A stretch of DNA of 61,740 nt. Source: Bacteroidales bacterium. GTDB taxonomy: Bacteria > Bacteroidota > Bacteroidia > Bacteroidales > Paludibacteraceae. The first letter of the stretch is position 1. The number at the start of each line of letters is the position of its first letter. The position numbers were made by a program, and so were the translations under genes. The notes beneath the pieces are model-generated. The model made no database searches and was not told the origin of the DNA. It was given only the letters and a program-made list of their open reading frames with translations. Below, one piece after another: positions 26,601 through 34,999 of the stretch. The DNA is taken from NCBI GenBank assembly GCA_015061165.1, contig SUXC01000015.1, positions 1-61,740 of the forward strand, read 5' to 3'.

Positions 26601-29600
26601 CCATAAGTAGTGTTAGTAATATTACTTACAATACCCTCAAGATAGCAACGGGTTCCGCCTGCTGCGATGAATTCAGCAACAGTCTTGGTTGGGATGTCAT
26701 TAACGGTTAAGCCAGTTACTTCGTATGCGACACTAGTTACAGAGTTGAATGTAGCGGTTACGCTTACAGAAGTTTGACCTTTGACTAATGTGGTTGGAGT
26801 TACTGTGAATGTCACACCAGTTGGGTTAACTTCGGTAGTTGCATCGTTATAATTTACGGTTACAGTCAATCCTGCAGGGTCAAATGCTTCGCCATCTACA
26901 TAAGTAGTTTTGGTTGGAGCACCACTAACAACAACAGTTGATACGGCTTTTGGTTCTTGATATGTCAATTCCGACCAATCAGCAGGACACAACTCCCAAA
27001 TATCATTATAGACTTTCCAGTCGCAATTTGTTAATTTTCCACTTACACTACCACCAGCAACCCAATTTGCAGGAACATCTCTACTATAAATTTCTATTTC
27101 TTTAGTAGTTCCTTGATATGGTACATTCAAGAAAATACCGTTTCTATAGTTTCCTGACACATAAATGTCTACAATAGGTTCTTTTGTTAAGGTAACAGTC
27201 ACCTTAGTAGCATCGGTTGTTGGAGTAATATTTGCCAACAAATCAGCCAATGATGCAAATACTTTTTCTTTGCCTGCTTGTGTAACAGGGATAACGACTT
27301 TTGCAGGTTCAGTTGTGCCATTTGCTTCTGGAGCGGTCAATTGAATATATGCTTTGCGCTCTGTGTAAAGTGTAGTAGCTGCAACGGTGTAAGTAATGTT
27401 CTTATCGCCATCAAGAGAAGCAGTCAACCAATCAGCGGTGAATGCCTCTGTGCATGCTTCATCATTAAAGAGAGCTACTGCCACATTTTCAGTGTTTACA
27501 TTTTCGTAAGTTACAGTCACTTTACCCTCTACACCAGCAGCAGTAGCAGTTACCTCTGTTGGGGTTACCTCTGCTTTTGGAGCAGCCGCGCAAGTGGTTG
27601 AGAAATTAGAATAAGAAGCAGCTGGTTCAACATATTTGTATACATTCATTTCATATACACTGCCATTAGTGCTGCTGACACTTGTTCCATTCATACGATA
27701 CAGATTTTTCTTGTCTGTTGTTAAGTCTGTACGGCATGCCAAATATCTATTTTGATTACTTTTCAGTGTAAAACCCTTTTCTTGCCATTCTATAGTCCAA
27801 GTAGAAGCGTCGGTAATGGAAACAGCCAGATTGTTTGAAGATGAATTATATAGATAGCCATTGGTTGCATCTCCTAATTTCCAACTTCCTTCTGCAGCAA
27901 CAACATCCCATATTTTTTTCTCATCAAGTTCTGCAATCGATGGTTCTTCAGCATTAAGTTCCCAGTTTTTCACATAAGAAGTACTGATTGTCTCTTGGTA
28001 CATACCGAGTTTTGTTCCCACAGCAACAATAACAATCTTATCTCCATTTGTAAGAGCATCAGCACTTGTCATCTTTGTCAAACTTGCCTCGCCCATTTCT
28101 CCATCCGCATACACAGCGTAGAGAGTTTGGGTTTCTGCAGCAAGTGTATATTCTGCACCAGGAGCGTATGTAGGAGCGTGGTTGCAATTCTCGTCTGCAT
28201 CCCAACCAACGAAGGTCTTAGAACAATCACTTTCAAAATCAGGAAGAGTAACCACATCATCTTGTTTGTGATTGCCAGGTAGCAATTCTGTTTCGCCATT
28301 CTTGCTCAAAGTAAGAGTTGCAGCAGGCTTTTCATTAGCTTTGAAAGTAGCAGAAATGGTAACATCGTTTTCTGGCATTGTGAAAGTATATTTACCGCCA
28401 CTCAATTCCACCTGTATGCCATCTACAATCAACGACTCAAACAAATAACCAGATGCAGGTGTAGGAGTTACAACAAGAGAAGTACCTGCAGACAATTGTG
28501 TTCCACTTGTTACCTCAGTTGTACCATTCTTTACAGAAATACTACCATTTTGAGGTGTTTCAATAGTGAGAGTTGATTTAACATCCAACGCATAGGTAAC
28601 TTTTATTGAATTAATAAAAGATTTAGCACTAAATGACATTGTAACCGAATTAGCATTACCTGTCCATGTTTTTGTTGAAGTATTAAATGTTCCTACATTT
28701 ACAGAAGGAGCCGCATAATCACTTTCGTTTTTTGTAATGGCTATAGATTGTATAACATAACCAGATGGTACAGAAATTGCCATAGTTGAACTTGCATAAA
28801 AACGAGTATAATTAGCATCTGTACGAGGTTTGGTAGATCCTGTACCATTTATCGTTACTGTTATATCATTTTGTTTTCCTGTTACAGGACCTGTTATATT
28901 AGTGCTTGCTGTTGTTCCAAAGAATACATTGTTTAGTGTTATATCGTATCCTCCAGGAGTAATGATATGCTCATTTACGGTCAAACCAGTGATGGTTGTA
29001 GTTGCGGTCTTATCTTCATAAGTTGCAGTAATTGTAGCAGAAGTTGTTCCTTTTGTCAATGGATTAGGAGTATATGACCACTCAACATCATCAGTCACAT
29101 TTTCTTCCGAATTATCATCATACTTAGCGGTAACCGTCAATCCTGCCAAATCCAACTCTTCACCTTCCTCGTAAGTATCCTTCGTTAATTCACCAGAAAT
29201 TTGAATCGAAGTAAGGGTCGGTTCTTCGGTACCAGTATTATCATTTATTGCATAATATTCAACTTTTGATATAGTGATTAAACCATTAGAGGAACCAGAA
29301 GCGCAATCAACTTCTATTTTATAGAATAAATTCGCAGTGGGATTGCTTATTTCTACACTTTGAGAACCTGTTGCACTAGTAAAATTCCCAACTGAAGTAT
29401 AAGTTCCATCAGCAGAAGTAGAAGTTTTAAGTGTAATGCTATTTATCTTTGATGCTGTAAGAGCATCTATTGTAAGGGTTACTTTGGAAATCGCCTTGTC
29501 AATTGCAGCATTAGTTGTTATAGTACCAACAGAAGCATTGTTTTTACGTCCCATCTTGATATACGCCCAACTGTTATTGTTGTTATTGGCATTAACCACA

Positions 29601-29773
29601 GTTACGGTAAAACCATTGTTAGTTGCAGTCCACGTATTTGTGTAACTACTAACTTTGTCAGAATTGTAATTTGCACCAAACAAAGCAGTTTTGTACACAT
29701 CCTCCGCCCATGCATTTCCAACGCCGAGGGCGAGCATCGCGAATAACGCGAAAAATAGTTTTAATTTTTTCAT
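23663..29773 (-). CDS. Giant secreted multi-Ig-like surface protein
   Basis: 2036 residues with signal peptide MKKLKLFFALFAMLALGVGN then AWA. Visible modules: an N-terminal beta-sandwich (~30-180); group-4 Ig-like domains (~185-268, TYEEGEELDLAGLTVTAKYD; and ~944-1025, TYVDGEAFDPAGLTV); an InlB/Flg_new-type repeat (FTMPENDVTISATF; FVGWDADEN); an OB-like DUF5689-type domain (~1027-1120); Big_2-like modules (~1120-1210); and two copies of a lectin-like module ending SLFACYSSASQKALCLYMKK (~1580). The last ~430 residues form a further beta domain and a tail NGKLYILHDGKVFDAVGNVL. It is probably an extracellular adhesin or substrate-binding protein exported by type 9 secretion. No standard promoter was seen. 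It is flanked by AAA ATPase genes. Confidence 0.88.
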   Translation of the reverse strand: MKKLKLFFALFAMLALGVGNAWAEDVYKTALFGANYNSDKVSSYTNTWTATNNGFTVTVVNANNNNNSWAYIKMGRKNNASVGTITTNAAIDKAISKVTLTIDALTASKINSITLKTSTSADGTYTSVGNFTSATGSQSVEISNPTANLFYKIEVDCASGSSNGLITISKVEYYAINDNTGTEEPTLTSIQISGELTKDTYEEGEELDLAGLTVTAKYDDNSEENVTDDVEWSYTPNPLTKGTTSATITATYEDKTATTTITGLTVNEHIITPGGYDITLNNVFFGTTASTNITGPVTGKQNDITVTINGTGSTKPRTDANYTRFYASSTMAISVPSGYVIQSIAITKNESDYAAPSVNVGTFNTSTKTWTGNANSVTMSFSAKSFINSIKVTYALDVKSTLTIETPQNGSISVKNGTTEVTSGTQLSAGTSLVVTPTPASGYLFESLIVDGIQVELSGGKYTFTMPENDVTISATFKANEKPAATLTLSKNGETELLPGNHKQDDVVTLPDFESDCSKTFVGWDADENCNHAPTYAPGAEYTLAAETQTLYAVYADGEMGEASLTKMTSADALTNGDKIVIVAVGTKLGMYQETISTSYVKNWELNAEEPSIAELDEKKIWDVVAAEGSWKLGDATNGYLYNSSSNNLAVSITDASTWTIEWQEKGFTLKSNQNRYLACRTDLTTDKKNLYRMNGTSVSSTNGSVYEMNVYKYVEPAASYSNFSTTCAAAPKAEVTPTEVTATAAGVEGKVTVTYENVNTENVAVALFNDEACTEAFTADWLTASLDGDKNITYTVAATTLYTERKAYIQLTAPEANGTTEPAKVVIPVTQAGKEKVFASLADLLANITPTTDATKVTVTLTKEPIVDIYVSGNYRNGIFLNVPYQGTTKEIEIYSRDVPANWVAGGSVSGKLTNCDWKVYNDIWELCPADWSELTYQEPKAVSTVVVSGAPTKTTYVDGEAFDPAGLTVTVNYNDATTEVNPTGVTFTVTPTTLVKGQTSVSVTATFNSVTSVAYEVTGLTVNDIPTKTVAEFIAAGGTRCYLEGIVSNITNTTYGNFDLTDASGTIYVYGCLNAAGESQKFAALGVKNGDKIKVIADEYEFYQNTTPEAKDVQYVSHKSAATIEVADIAMEVGETQTIAATVTPEGAPVTYTIKAGSDNCITLNGEEISAIAAGTATIVATIAETADYMGAEKEITVTVTAVDTRKKAVSPSPFTATSGELNPNDITYSASKGGGTGGPTIKDNYIQLYQIASGQTYGGFITFNAVKGCKIDQVMIVTGNTTTTHIAYSVNDVMSATTEDVQKNAEYITEAGLNAESVNIYCMHTNKNNRLFIASAIVYYTGQPLADPELSWTSNAVELRVGEAFTAPTLNNPYNVTGITYSSDNESLAKVNATTGVASLVADATGTATITATFDGNDTYKAAVVSYTITVKPALVYGVWELVTDDTSLAAGDKVVIVAKDYEFALSATQGNNNRGQAEVTKNNDNTVAFGNDVQVLTLEAGSVDNTFALNTGKGYLYAVSSSSNYLKTQSNKDANASWKITITDGTASIVAQGANTRNTMQYNQSSSLFACYSSASQKALCLYMKKNVKVEGETDNTSIPNQSDVTVDNAELTVTTEAEYDNMYIGNNGSVDVEETVTVNNLYIQTTMGTTTSGQLNTAPENLIVNGDVFIDITLGKNGDPSQWHAFTVPFPVDAANGVFDLNDKKLTNGVNYAIMQYHGDVRAQGKYGWKKYSGVLVPGTFYLMTVDGACTTYRFKKVKDAELVAANTKSLSAYTGGGKTTDHGWNGVGNPTLMYGKVAFDAQILDPESYTYQTIPASSAHFTVGTPFFIQAAADAMVTIAAEVSGSLAPARRAAATVDKVKVILGNADYTDYLYVSASEDATNEYEIGKDLAKMTMTDTPIVPQIFAQAYGTYLCMVNAPLISNEATVALNLYAPAEGEYTLSVEEQAGATVYLLYNGNIVWNLSMGEYPIHLTQGNNAGYSLVVRRENAPTDVENIFGADEQTEKFIYNGKLYILHDGKVFDAVGNVLK

Positions 29774-29811
29774 AAAGCTTTATATTTTAGTTAGTTATAT
29801 TTCTGTTTTTA

Positions 29812-29840
29812 GTGTAGAGCGTAAGGTGTAAAGTGTAAAG
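29812..29840. repeat. Heptad tandem array, 4 units
   Basis: GTGTAGA, GCGTAAG, GTGTAAA, GTGTAAA, then GGCACGAT. The last unit and flank match the array at 17408-17436. Confidence 0.8.
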
Positions 29841-29926
29841 GCACGATTTATTTCGCTTCGCTCACGTTCGACTCCATAACAATCTCTTAACAATCACTCG
29901 CTTTTCCTATACCCAACACTCGGTGA

Positions 29927-30000
29927 GGTTCCAATCAGATTCCAATCAGGTTCCAATGAGGTTCCAATAGAGATAGGGGGCAATAAAAGGGCAATAAAAG
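29927..30000. repeat. Two adjacent 11-bp arrays
   Basis: GGTTCCAATCA, GATTCCAATCA, GGTTCCAATGA, GGTTCCAATAG (29927-29970), then two copies of GGCAATAAAAG (29979-30000). The period is 11 in both although the words are unrelated. Confidence 0.8.
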
Positions 30001-30149
30001 AGCATTCCCTAAATAATTATCATCATATCATTCCTCTTTTGTTTCGATTGCTTCTTCCGAACCCTTACCGAAGGGATACCGAAGAAGACAATATACAGGG
30101 TTCTTTGACGTATTGACATATTTGGATTTTACACTTATTACACACATTT

Positions 30150-30189
30150 CGCCAAACTCGGTAAAAATTTTCCGCCAAACTCGGTAAAA
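30150..30189. repeat. 17-bp direct repeat, 23-bp period
   Basis: CGCCAAACTCGGTAAAA occurs at 30150-30166 and again at 30173-30189, about 100 bases upstream of the palindrome array. It may be a regulator site or another slip-generated array. Confidence 0.65.
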
Positions 30190-30283
30190 GTACCGCCTAT
30201 GCTTGTGTTTTTTTCTATAAAAAAATATTTTTTTGAAAAAAAATAAACGACTCATACAACTGATTATCAGTGGTATATGAATA

Positions 30284-30327
30284 ACACAAACTTGTGTGAC
30301 ACAACTTTGTGTGACACAAACTTGTGT
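30284..30327 (+). promoter_or_regulatory. Three-palindrome operator array, 15-bp period
   Basis: Three 14-base palindromes (ACACAAACTTGTGT, ACACAACTTTGTGT, ACACAAACTTGTGT) start at 30284, 30299 and 30314, exactly 15 bases apart. The right half of the third contains the TTG of the -33 element (30322-30324). A dimeric regulator bound here would block sigma contact, so repression of the downstream ATPase gene is the simplest reading. Confidence 0.75.
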
Positions 30328-30352
30328 GATTCAAAAAAAAGTTGTACCTTTG
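30322..30352 (+). promoter_or_regulatory. Promoter for AAA ATPase at 30378
   Basis: TTG (30322-30324), 20-base spacer, TACCTTTG (30345-30352), 25 bases before the ATG. Confidence 0.82.
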
Positions 30353-30377
30353 CAGCGAATTTTCAAACACAGGTCCT

Positions 30378-31526
30378 ATGAAATCATCACAAAAAGAACT
30401 GCAAAAGCCTTTCGTTTTTGGTCAAGCGATTGGCGACAATCACTTCATTGGTAGAGAGCGCGAGCAACAACGCTTGGCAGCCAACTTTGCGCATGGCATC
30501 AACACCATACTCATGGCTCCGCGCCGTTGGGGCAAGACCTCGTTGGTCAAACGAACAATGGCTGAGATTCAAAGCGATAATATCAAAGTTGTGTATATCG
30601 ATGCCTATTTCTGTCGCAATGAATATGAGTTTTACAACCATTTTGCAGAGTCCATACTTCATCAAACAAATTCCAAGTTTGAGCAGTGGACAGAGACAGC
30701 AGCTGAGTTTCTTACACGTTTGACACCAAAGATTTCGTACAACATACCATCGTCGGAGGAGTATTCCGTTTCGTTGGGCATTTCGCCCCGCACACACTCG
30801 CCAAAGGAGGTGCTACAGTTGCCCGAAGTCATAGCGCAACGCAAGAATATTCACTTGATTGTGTGCATTGATGAGTTTCAGCAAATTGGTGAGTTTGCAG
30901 ACAGTTTGACGGTGCAAAAACGCATGCGTAGCGTATGGCAACACCAGCAGCATGTCAATTACTGCTTGTTTGGTAGCAAAAAACATTTGCTGCAAAATAT
31001 GTTTCTCAAGAGCAATTATCCGTTTTATAAGTTCGGCGACATTATTCCACTTGAACCAATAAAAGAGGACTTGTGGATTCCGTACCTGCAACAGGGATTT
31101 CGTTCGTGGGGCAAAGAATTGCCCGAGGCGATTGCTCGTCAGATTTGCACATCGGTGCAATTGCACCCATCATATGTGCAGCAGTTGGCTTGGCTGACAT
31201 TGCTCAATACGCAGCAAGTCGCATCAGAAGAAACATTGCAACTGGGCATTGAAGATCTTATCAACGAGAATGCCGCATTGTTTATTCAGCAGACAGAGCA
31301 ACTGACACCTTTTCAACTGAATTTCCTTTACGCAATGCTTGAAGGTATAGATACCAATTTTGGCAAAGAGAATATCCGTGAACAATATCAATTGGGGGCT
31401 TACAGCAATATCGCTCGTGTCAAAGGTGCGCTTGTTGAGAAGGAGTTGATTGATACGCAAACAAGAAGCAGGGTTGTATTTGCGGATCCTGTGTTTGCTC
31501 TCTGGCTGCGTAAAAACATGCGATAA
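30378..31526 (+). CDS. AAA-family ATP-binding protein (archaeal-type ATPase-like)
   Basis: 382 residues from MKSSQKELQKPFVFGQAIGD; an in-frame upstream TTG lies inside the -7 box and is rejected. DNHFIGREREQQRLAANF and the Walker A APRRWGKTSLVKRTM (about residue 55) identify an ATPase_2/AAA_22-type P-loop protein. VCIDEFQQIGEF is Walker B (about 160). The C-terminal ~110 residues look like a winged helix (LNFLYAMLEG, REQYQLGAYSNIARVKGAL, TRSRVVFADPVFALWLRK). The family is common in Bacteroidota and archaeal mobile regions; its job is undefined. Expression is probably gated by the palindrome array overlapping its promoter. Confidence 0.87.
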   Translation: MKSSQKELQKPFVFGQAIGDNHFIGREREQQRLAANFAHGINTILMAPRRWGKTSLVKRTMAEIQSDNIKVVYIDAYFCRNEYEFYNHFAESILHQTNSKFEQWTETAAEFLTRLTPKISYNIPSSEEYSVSLGISPRTHSPKEVLQLPEVIAQRKNIHLIVCIDEFQQIGEFADSLTVQKRMRSVWQHQQHVNYCLFGSKKHLLQNMFLKSNYPFYKFGDIIPLEPIKEDLWIPYLQQGFRSWGKELPEAIARQICTSVQLHPSYVQQLAWLTLLNTQQVASEETLQLGIEDLINENAALFIQQTEQLTPFQLNFLYAMLEGIDTNFGKENIREQYQLGAYSNIARVKGALVEKELIDTQTRSRVVFADPVFALWLRKNMR

Positions 31527-31601
31527 AAGCAGATACCGCGTTTCCGTGCACATCCGTGTTCATCCGTGGTTAGAAATACATCACATTGTTACTCTCCAAA
31601 T

Positions 31602-31637
31602 GAAATAGGGCTATATGGCTCTATTTCGTTTTTTTTC
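31602..31637 (+). terminator. Terminator after the AAA ATPase
   Basis: Stem GAAATAGGGC / GCTCTATTTC (one G-T pair) around loop TATATG, followed by GTTTTTTTT. Confidence 0.85.
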
Positions 31638-31780
31638 GCTACCAAAATTATAGAATATTATAGAATATTACCAAAAAATTTGTTTGCATAGTTCGCTGTA
31701 ATAATTTTGATTAATTTTTTATAATAAACTACAATTTTGGGAAAGAATCCAAATTTTGTCAACATTTCAAAGATCGCTCG

Positions 31781-31871
31781 CGTTCGGCAACATAGTCGCG
31801 ATGACTGATGCTTTGCATCATTAGGCGACATGTGCCTCCGCTCTCCCCACTCACCCACGAGGTTCGTGGGG
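31781..31871. repeat. Dispersed hairpin element, copy A
   Basis: Shares with copy B (37783-37870) the order GTTCGGCAA, a TGACTGA-type hairpin, CATTAGGCG, TGCCTCC, CTCT. Hairpin 1 is TGATGC / GCATCA, where copy B has TGACGC / GCGTCA, a compensatory pair change. Hairpin 2 is CCCACGA / CGTGGG. Confidence 0.72.
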
Positions 31872-31949
31872 ACCCCGATAATCGAACCGAAGTTCGTAGA
31901 ACGCTAAATATACTATAGGTAGCATATATAAACTCAAAATTATAATGAT

Positions 31950-32125
31950 ATGAAAAAAATCAAACTATTTTTCGCGTTATTCGCGATGCTCGCCCTATGG
32001 TTTTGCATGCTATGCAACAAGTACAGGTAAAGCACTAAATTTATATAAAAAGGTAGAAGATGGTAGCACAGAACCGGTCGTTTCTTTGTTACCAAAATTC
32101 ATATATTTTTGGTGCAGTTTATTTT
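31950..32125 (+). pseudogene. Remnant of a giant Ig-like secreted protein gene
   Basis: The frame begins MKKIKLFFALFAMLAL, the same signal peptide as the 2036-residue protein. Thirty-five bases (31962-31996) are identical to 29727-29761 on the other strand. The frame breaks at once and stops. In a shifted frame the sequence continues ACYATSTGKALNLYKKVEDG, which resembles ACYSSASQKALCLYMKK near residue 1580 of the giant protein. A large internal deletion therefore joined the start of a paralogue to its lectin-like module. The upstream TATATAAACTC flank also resembles a gene start. It is non-functional. Confidence 0.8.
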
Positions 32126-32504
32126 CGGGATAATTTCACACATTTTGGCTTTTTCAAAAACGGGTTTTGTGGCGTGTAACGTGTAACGATACCACCACGA
32201 TACCACCCCGTACGTGGCAGTACCCTACAAATACAAACTGTCAACAGATTTTCATCATATCATTATTTCAAAGACCGCTTGTTATATCTATGTACCAAAA
32301 AAGGCGGCAAAAAACCGACCGTTAATATGGTACAATCAAATGATAACGAAATAGATACGCCAAAAAGACAAAATCAAAGTGGAGTGTCTTAACCGTTTTC
32401 ATTTGATTTCGACTGCAAAATTAGTAAAAATATCTGATATACGCAAATAAAAAATGTATTGTTTTGAAAATAATTTGTCAATACAGCAAATATGGGCAAT
32501 CCAT

Positions 32505-32544
32505 CACAAAACAAATCGCCATCTGTGCGTAAACACAAATGGCG
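32505..32544 (-). terminator. Terminator after the Na/Pi transporter gene
   Basis: Stem CGCCATCTGTG / CACAAATGGCG (32517-32527, 32534-32544, one mismatch) with ATTTGTTTT following on the minus strand, about 50 bases past the stop. Confidence 0.75.
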
Positions 32545-32591
32545 AAAAGTTGGGTTAAGTAATATACCAACGATGATTCCTAAGCCCTTGA

Positions 32592-34286
32592 TCAATCCTC
32601 ACCTACGTGCAATTGGCGGATAGACTTGGCTACATTCAAGAAGTGGTCGGCAATACGCTCGGTATCCGATGCAAACTCCTGATATACCTGACCTACGCTG
32701 GCTGGATAAATACCATCCATCAAGCGTTGCAAGTGCAGTTTTTCAATCGTAGCTACCGTATCATCCACTTCATCCTCATACTTATTCACATCGTCCAACG
32801 CAGCAAAGTCTTGATCCATATATGCCTTCATCGTAGATTGATAGAGCGAAGCAATCGTTTCACGCAAATGCTCTGCCTCGAAAAGAAGATCATTGGTGAA
32901 CTTCTCGTTAAAGTTCTTCAATAACTCGGCATACTCCGTAATATTCACAGCATAGTCGCCTACCCTCTCCAAATCGCCAATCGTGCGAATAGCAGTAGCC
33001 AAATAACGGTGGTCCTCCTCGCTGACAGGTAGGTTGTTGAGTTGCACAATATACGGAATAAGACTACGATTGAGATAGTTGAGTTGCTTTTCGTTATCAT
33101 TAAACTCGTCCATCTTCTCAAAATCCACTTTCGTTATAATATCTACCGCCAAATCGAAATTGTGAATAGCCACAGCTGCCATGTTCTCAATCTCGAGTTT
33201 CACCTGATTAACAGCGATGATAGGAGTACGCAACATCTTATCGTCCACGAAGTGGAAGTGTGGTTGGTTGGCATCTTCCGCCACAGCCAAAGGTTTCTCG
33301 GGTATCACCTTGCAAACCAAATTTACCAACGCATTAGTCAATGGCAAGATGATCGCTACCGTACAGCAGTTGAAAATAGTGTGGAACATAGCCAACTGCA
33401 ATTGTGGTGCGCCTGGGAACATCTTCTCAAACAATACGCCATAGTTGAGTGCGCCCGAAGTAACGAGGTGCATAATCCATGCTGCGAGAAGGAAGATGCA
33501 GACACCAAAGCAGTTGAAGAGCAAGTGGATAAGGGCAGTACGCTTAGCATTGAGACCAGAAGTCATACCCGCAATAATAGCTACCACGCAAGAGCCGATA
33601 TTCGAACCCATCGTGAGGTAGATACCCTGATTGAGCGAAATCAAGCCCGTCACCGCCATTGTCAGAGCAATAGATGTAACCACCGATGAAGACTGAATGA
33701 TAGCCGTCAGCACCGCACCCACGAGCACGAGCATCAATGGGTGTTGGATAGTAGCAAGCATTAATTTCACTTCTTGCAATTGTGCCAATGCATCCATTGA
33801 TTTACTCATGAGACTCAAACCAACAAAGAGCATACCAAAACCAGTGATAATACCTCCCCACGTCTTCCAAATATCTTTTTTCGAGAATAGTTCAATAAAA
33901 GCACCCAAACCAGCCATAGCAGCAAAAATTGTAGTGGTAGAGATACCACCACCACTACTAAGACCGAGTGCTACGATTTGTGCCGTGACCGTAGTACCAA
34001 TATTGGCACCATAGATAATCGTAGCCGCCTGTGCGAGCGACATAATACCCACATTAACGAAACCAATGACCATCACCGTGGTAGCACCCGAGGACTGGAT
34101 GGCAGCCGTAGCCACCGTACCAATTCCCACACCCAACATACGGCTGTTGGACATACGAGAGAACAAAGCCTTGAGTCCAGAACTGCTTACCGCCTCCAAG
34201 TTAGAAGACATCATCTGGCATGCTACCAAAAAAATACCAATACCAGCAACTAATTGAAGGATAGCAGTTAGTATAGTTAGAAACAT
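32592..34286 (-). CDS. Na+/phosphate cotransporter family protein with PhoU domain
   Basis: 564 residues. The first ~330 form the membrane domain, two inverted Na_Pi_cotrans repeats. Each carries the QSS motif: TAAIQSSGATTVMVIGFV (about residue 62) and AIIQSSSVVTSIALTMA (about 200). These line the sodium and phosphate site. The C-terminal ~200 residues are helical and PhoU-like (TIGDLERVGDYAVNITEYAE; ERIADHFLNVAKSIRQL), with the metal-binding E/DxxxD pattern. It is probably a sodium-driven phosphate importer of the inner membrane. It is monocistronic, bounded by terminators on each side. Confidence 0.92.
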   Translation of the reverse strand: MFLTILTAILQLVAGIGIFLVACQMMSSNLEAVSSSGLKALFSRMSNSRMLGVGIGTVATAAIQSSGATTVMVIGFVNVGIMSLAQAATIIYGANIGTTVTAQIVALGLSSGGGISTTTIFAAMAGLGAFIELFSKKDIWKTWGGIITGFGMLFVGLSLMSKSMDALAQLQEVKLMLATIQHPLMLVLVGAVLTAIIQSSSVVTSIALTMAVTGLISLNQGIYLTMGSNIGSCVVAIIAGMTSGLNAKRTALIHLLFNCFGVCIFLLAAWIMHLVTSGALNYGVLFEKMFPGAPQLQLAMFHTIFNCCTVAIILPLTNALVNLVCKVIPEKPLAVAEDANQPHFHFVDDKMLRTPIIAVNQVKLEIENMAAVAIHNFDLAVDIITKVDFEKMDEFNDNEKQLNYLNRSLIPYIVQLNNLPVSEEDHRYLATAIRTIGDLERVGDYAVNITEYAELLKNFNEKFTNDLLFEAEHLRETIASLYQSTMKAYMDQDFAALDDVNKYEDEVDDTVATIEKLHLQRLMDGIYPASVGQVYQEFASDTERIADHFLNVAKSIRQLHVGED

Positions 34287-34346
34287 ACTCTATAAAGTTA
34301 AAAAGAGTTTTATTAGTTTTAAGAGTTCTAAAGGAGTAAAAATAAA

Positions 34347-34380
34347 AAGGACTTGTGCACGTCATGGTGCACAAGTCCTT
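34347..34380 (-). terminator. Terminator after rubrerythrin
   Basis: Perfect 14-bp stem AAGGACTTGTGCAC / GTGCACAAGTCCTT around GTCATG, followed on the minus strand by TTTTATTTTTA. It lies 10 bases past the rubrerythrin stop. Confidence 0.92.
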
Positions 34381-34390
34381 AAGTAGTTGA

Positions 34391-34927
34391 TTAGAAGTTG
34401 TTGAGTTGCAATTGGAAGTATGCTTGTGGGTGTTTGCATACAGGGCAAACCACTGGAGCATCCTGACCAATATACAAGTGTCCGCAGTTGCGGCATTGCC
34501 AAATAGCATCGCCATCACGGCTGAACACCAATTTGTCCTCGATGTTCTTCAGCAGTTTGAGATAACGCTCTTCGTGCGCTTTCTCCACAGCAGCCACACC
34601 TTCCATCATAATAGCAATCTCCTCGAAGCCTTCTTCGCGAGCTTCTTTTGCCATACGTGGATACATGTCTGTCCACTCCTCGTTCTCGCCCATCGCGCCG
34701 TCTTTGAGGTTCTCCAAAGTAGAACCAATACCGTGAATGAGTTTGAACCACAATTTAGCGTGCTCCTTCTCTTGTGCAGCAGTCTCCTCAAAGAGAGCAG
34801 CTATTTGCTCATAGCCGTCTTTCTTAGCCTTGCTTGCGTAATAAGTGTACTTGTTGCGAGCTTTAGATTCGCCTGCGAATGCCTCCCATAGGTTGGCTTC
34901 GGTCTTTGTGCCTTTAAGATCTTTCAT
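34391..34927 (-). CDS. rbr: Rubrerythrin (classical domain order)
   Basis: 178 residues. The N-terminal ferritin-like diiron domain ([49 protein letters not shown], giving the E and ExxH ligands) is followed by a C-terminal rubredoxin domain ([12 protein letters not shown] and [11 protein letters not shown]). This is an NADH-linked peroxidase that protects anaerobes from hydrogen peroxide. Together with the reverse rubrerythrin at 2278 and an Fe/Mn SOD at 41678 it gives a typical nanaerobe defence set. It is preceded by a heptad array and infB. Confidence 0.96.
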   Translation of the reverse strand: MKDLKGTKTEANLWEAFAGESKARNKYTYYASKAKKDGYEQIAALFEETAAQEKEHAKLWFKLIHGIGSTLENLKDGAMGENEEWTDMYPRMAKEAREEGFEEIAIMMEGVAAVEKAHEERYLKLLKNIEDKLVFSRDGDAIWQCRNCGHLYIGQDAPVVCPVCKHPQAYFQLQLNNF

Positions 34928-34963
34928 ATTCGTAGTTATTTAAAAAGTTGTTTATATTTTTTC

Positions 34964-34998
34964 GGATTCCAGAGTCCGGATTCCAGAGTCCGGAAACC
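34964..34998. repeat. Heptad tandem array, 5 units
   Basis: GGATTCC, AGAGTCC, GGATTCC, AGAGTCC, GGAAACC between rbr and infB. Alternating words give a 14-base superperiod. Confidence 0.8.
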
Positions 34999-34999
34999 A

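Larger units (their letters stand above)
29774..30283. other. Intergenic stretch rich in short tandem arrays
   Basis: Roughly 500 bases without a convincing gene. It contains a heptad array (29812-29840), 11-mer arrays (29927-29970 and 29979-30000) and a 23-base-period direct repeat (30150-30189). The 75-codon minus-strand frame at 30028-30255 reads through these repeats and A/T-rich sequence and is not credible. Confidence 0.65.
31527..32504. other. Long non-coding stretch with decayed sequence and repeats
   Basis: About 980 bases with no intact gene. Contents: a 10-base-period array (31536-31565, TCCGTGCACA, TCCGTGTTCA, TCCGTGGTTA), a terminator, a second 10-mer pair (ATTATAGAAT twice), the dispersed hairpin element copy A (31781-31871), a signal-peptide pseudogene (31950-32125), and short 7- and 11-base arrays at 32174-32215. 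The rest shows no feature. Confidence 0.65.

Noticed and set aside
30028..30255. 75-codon minus-strand frame (MSRLFFFKKIFFYRKK)
   Set aside because: It reads through A/T-rich sequence and the 23-base direct repeat with no promoter or family.
30284..30327. CRISPR-like array of three 15-base repeats
   Set aside because: There are no spacers: the palindromes abut with a one-base gap and overlap a promoter, so an operator array is the better reading. No cas genes are present.
32389..32595. 68-codon minus-strand frame after the Na/Pi gene
   Set aside because: It overlaps the transporter stop codon and spans that gene's terminator hairpin, and its composition is non-coding.
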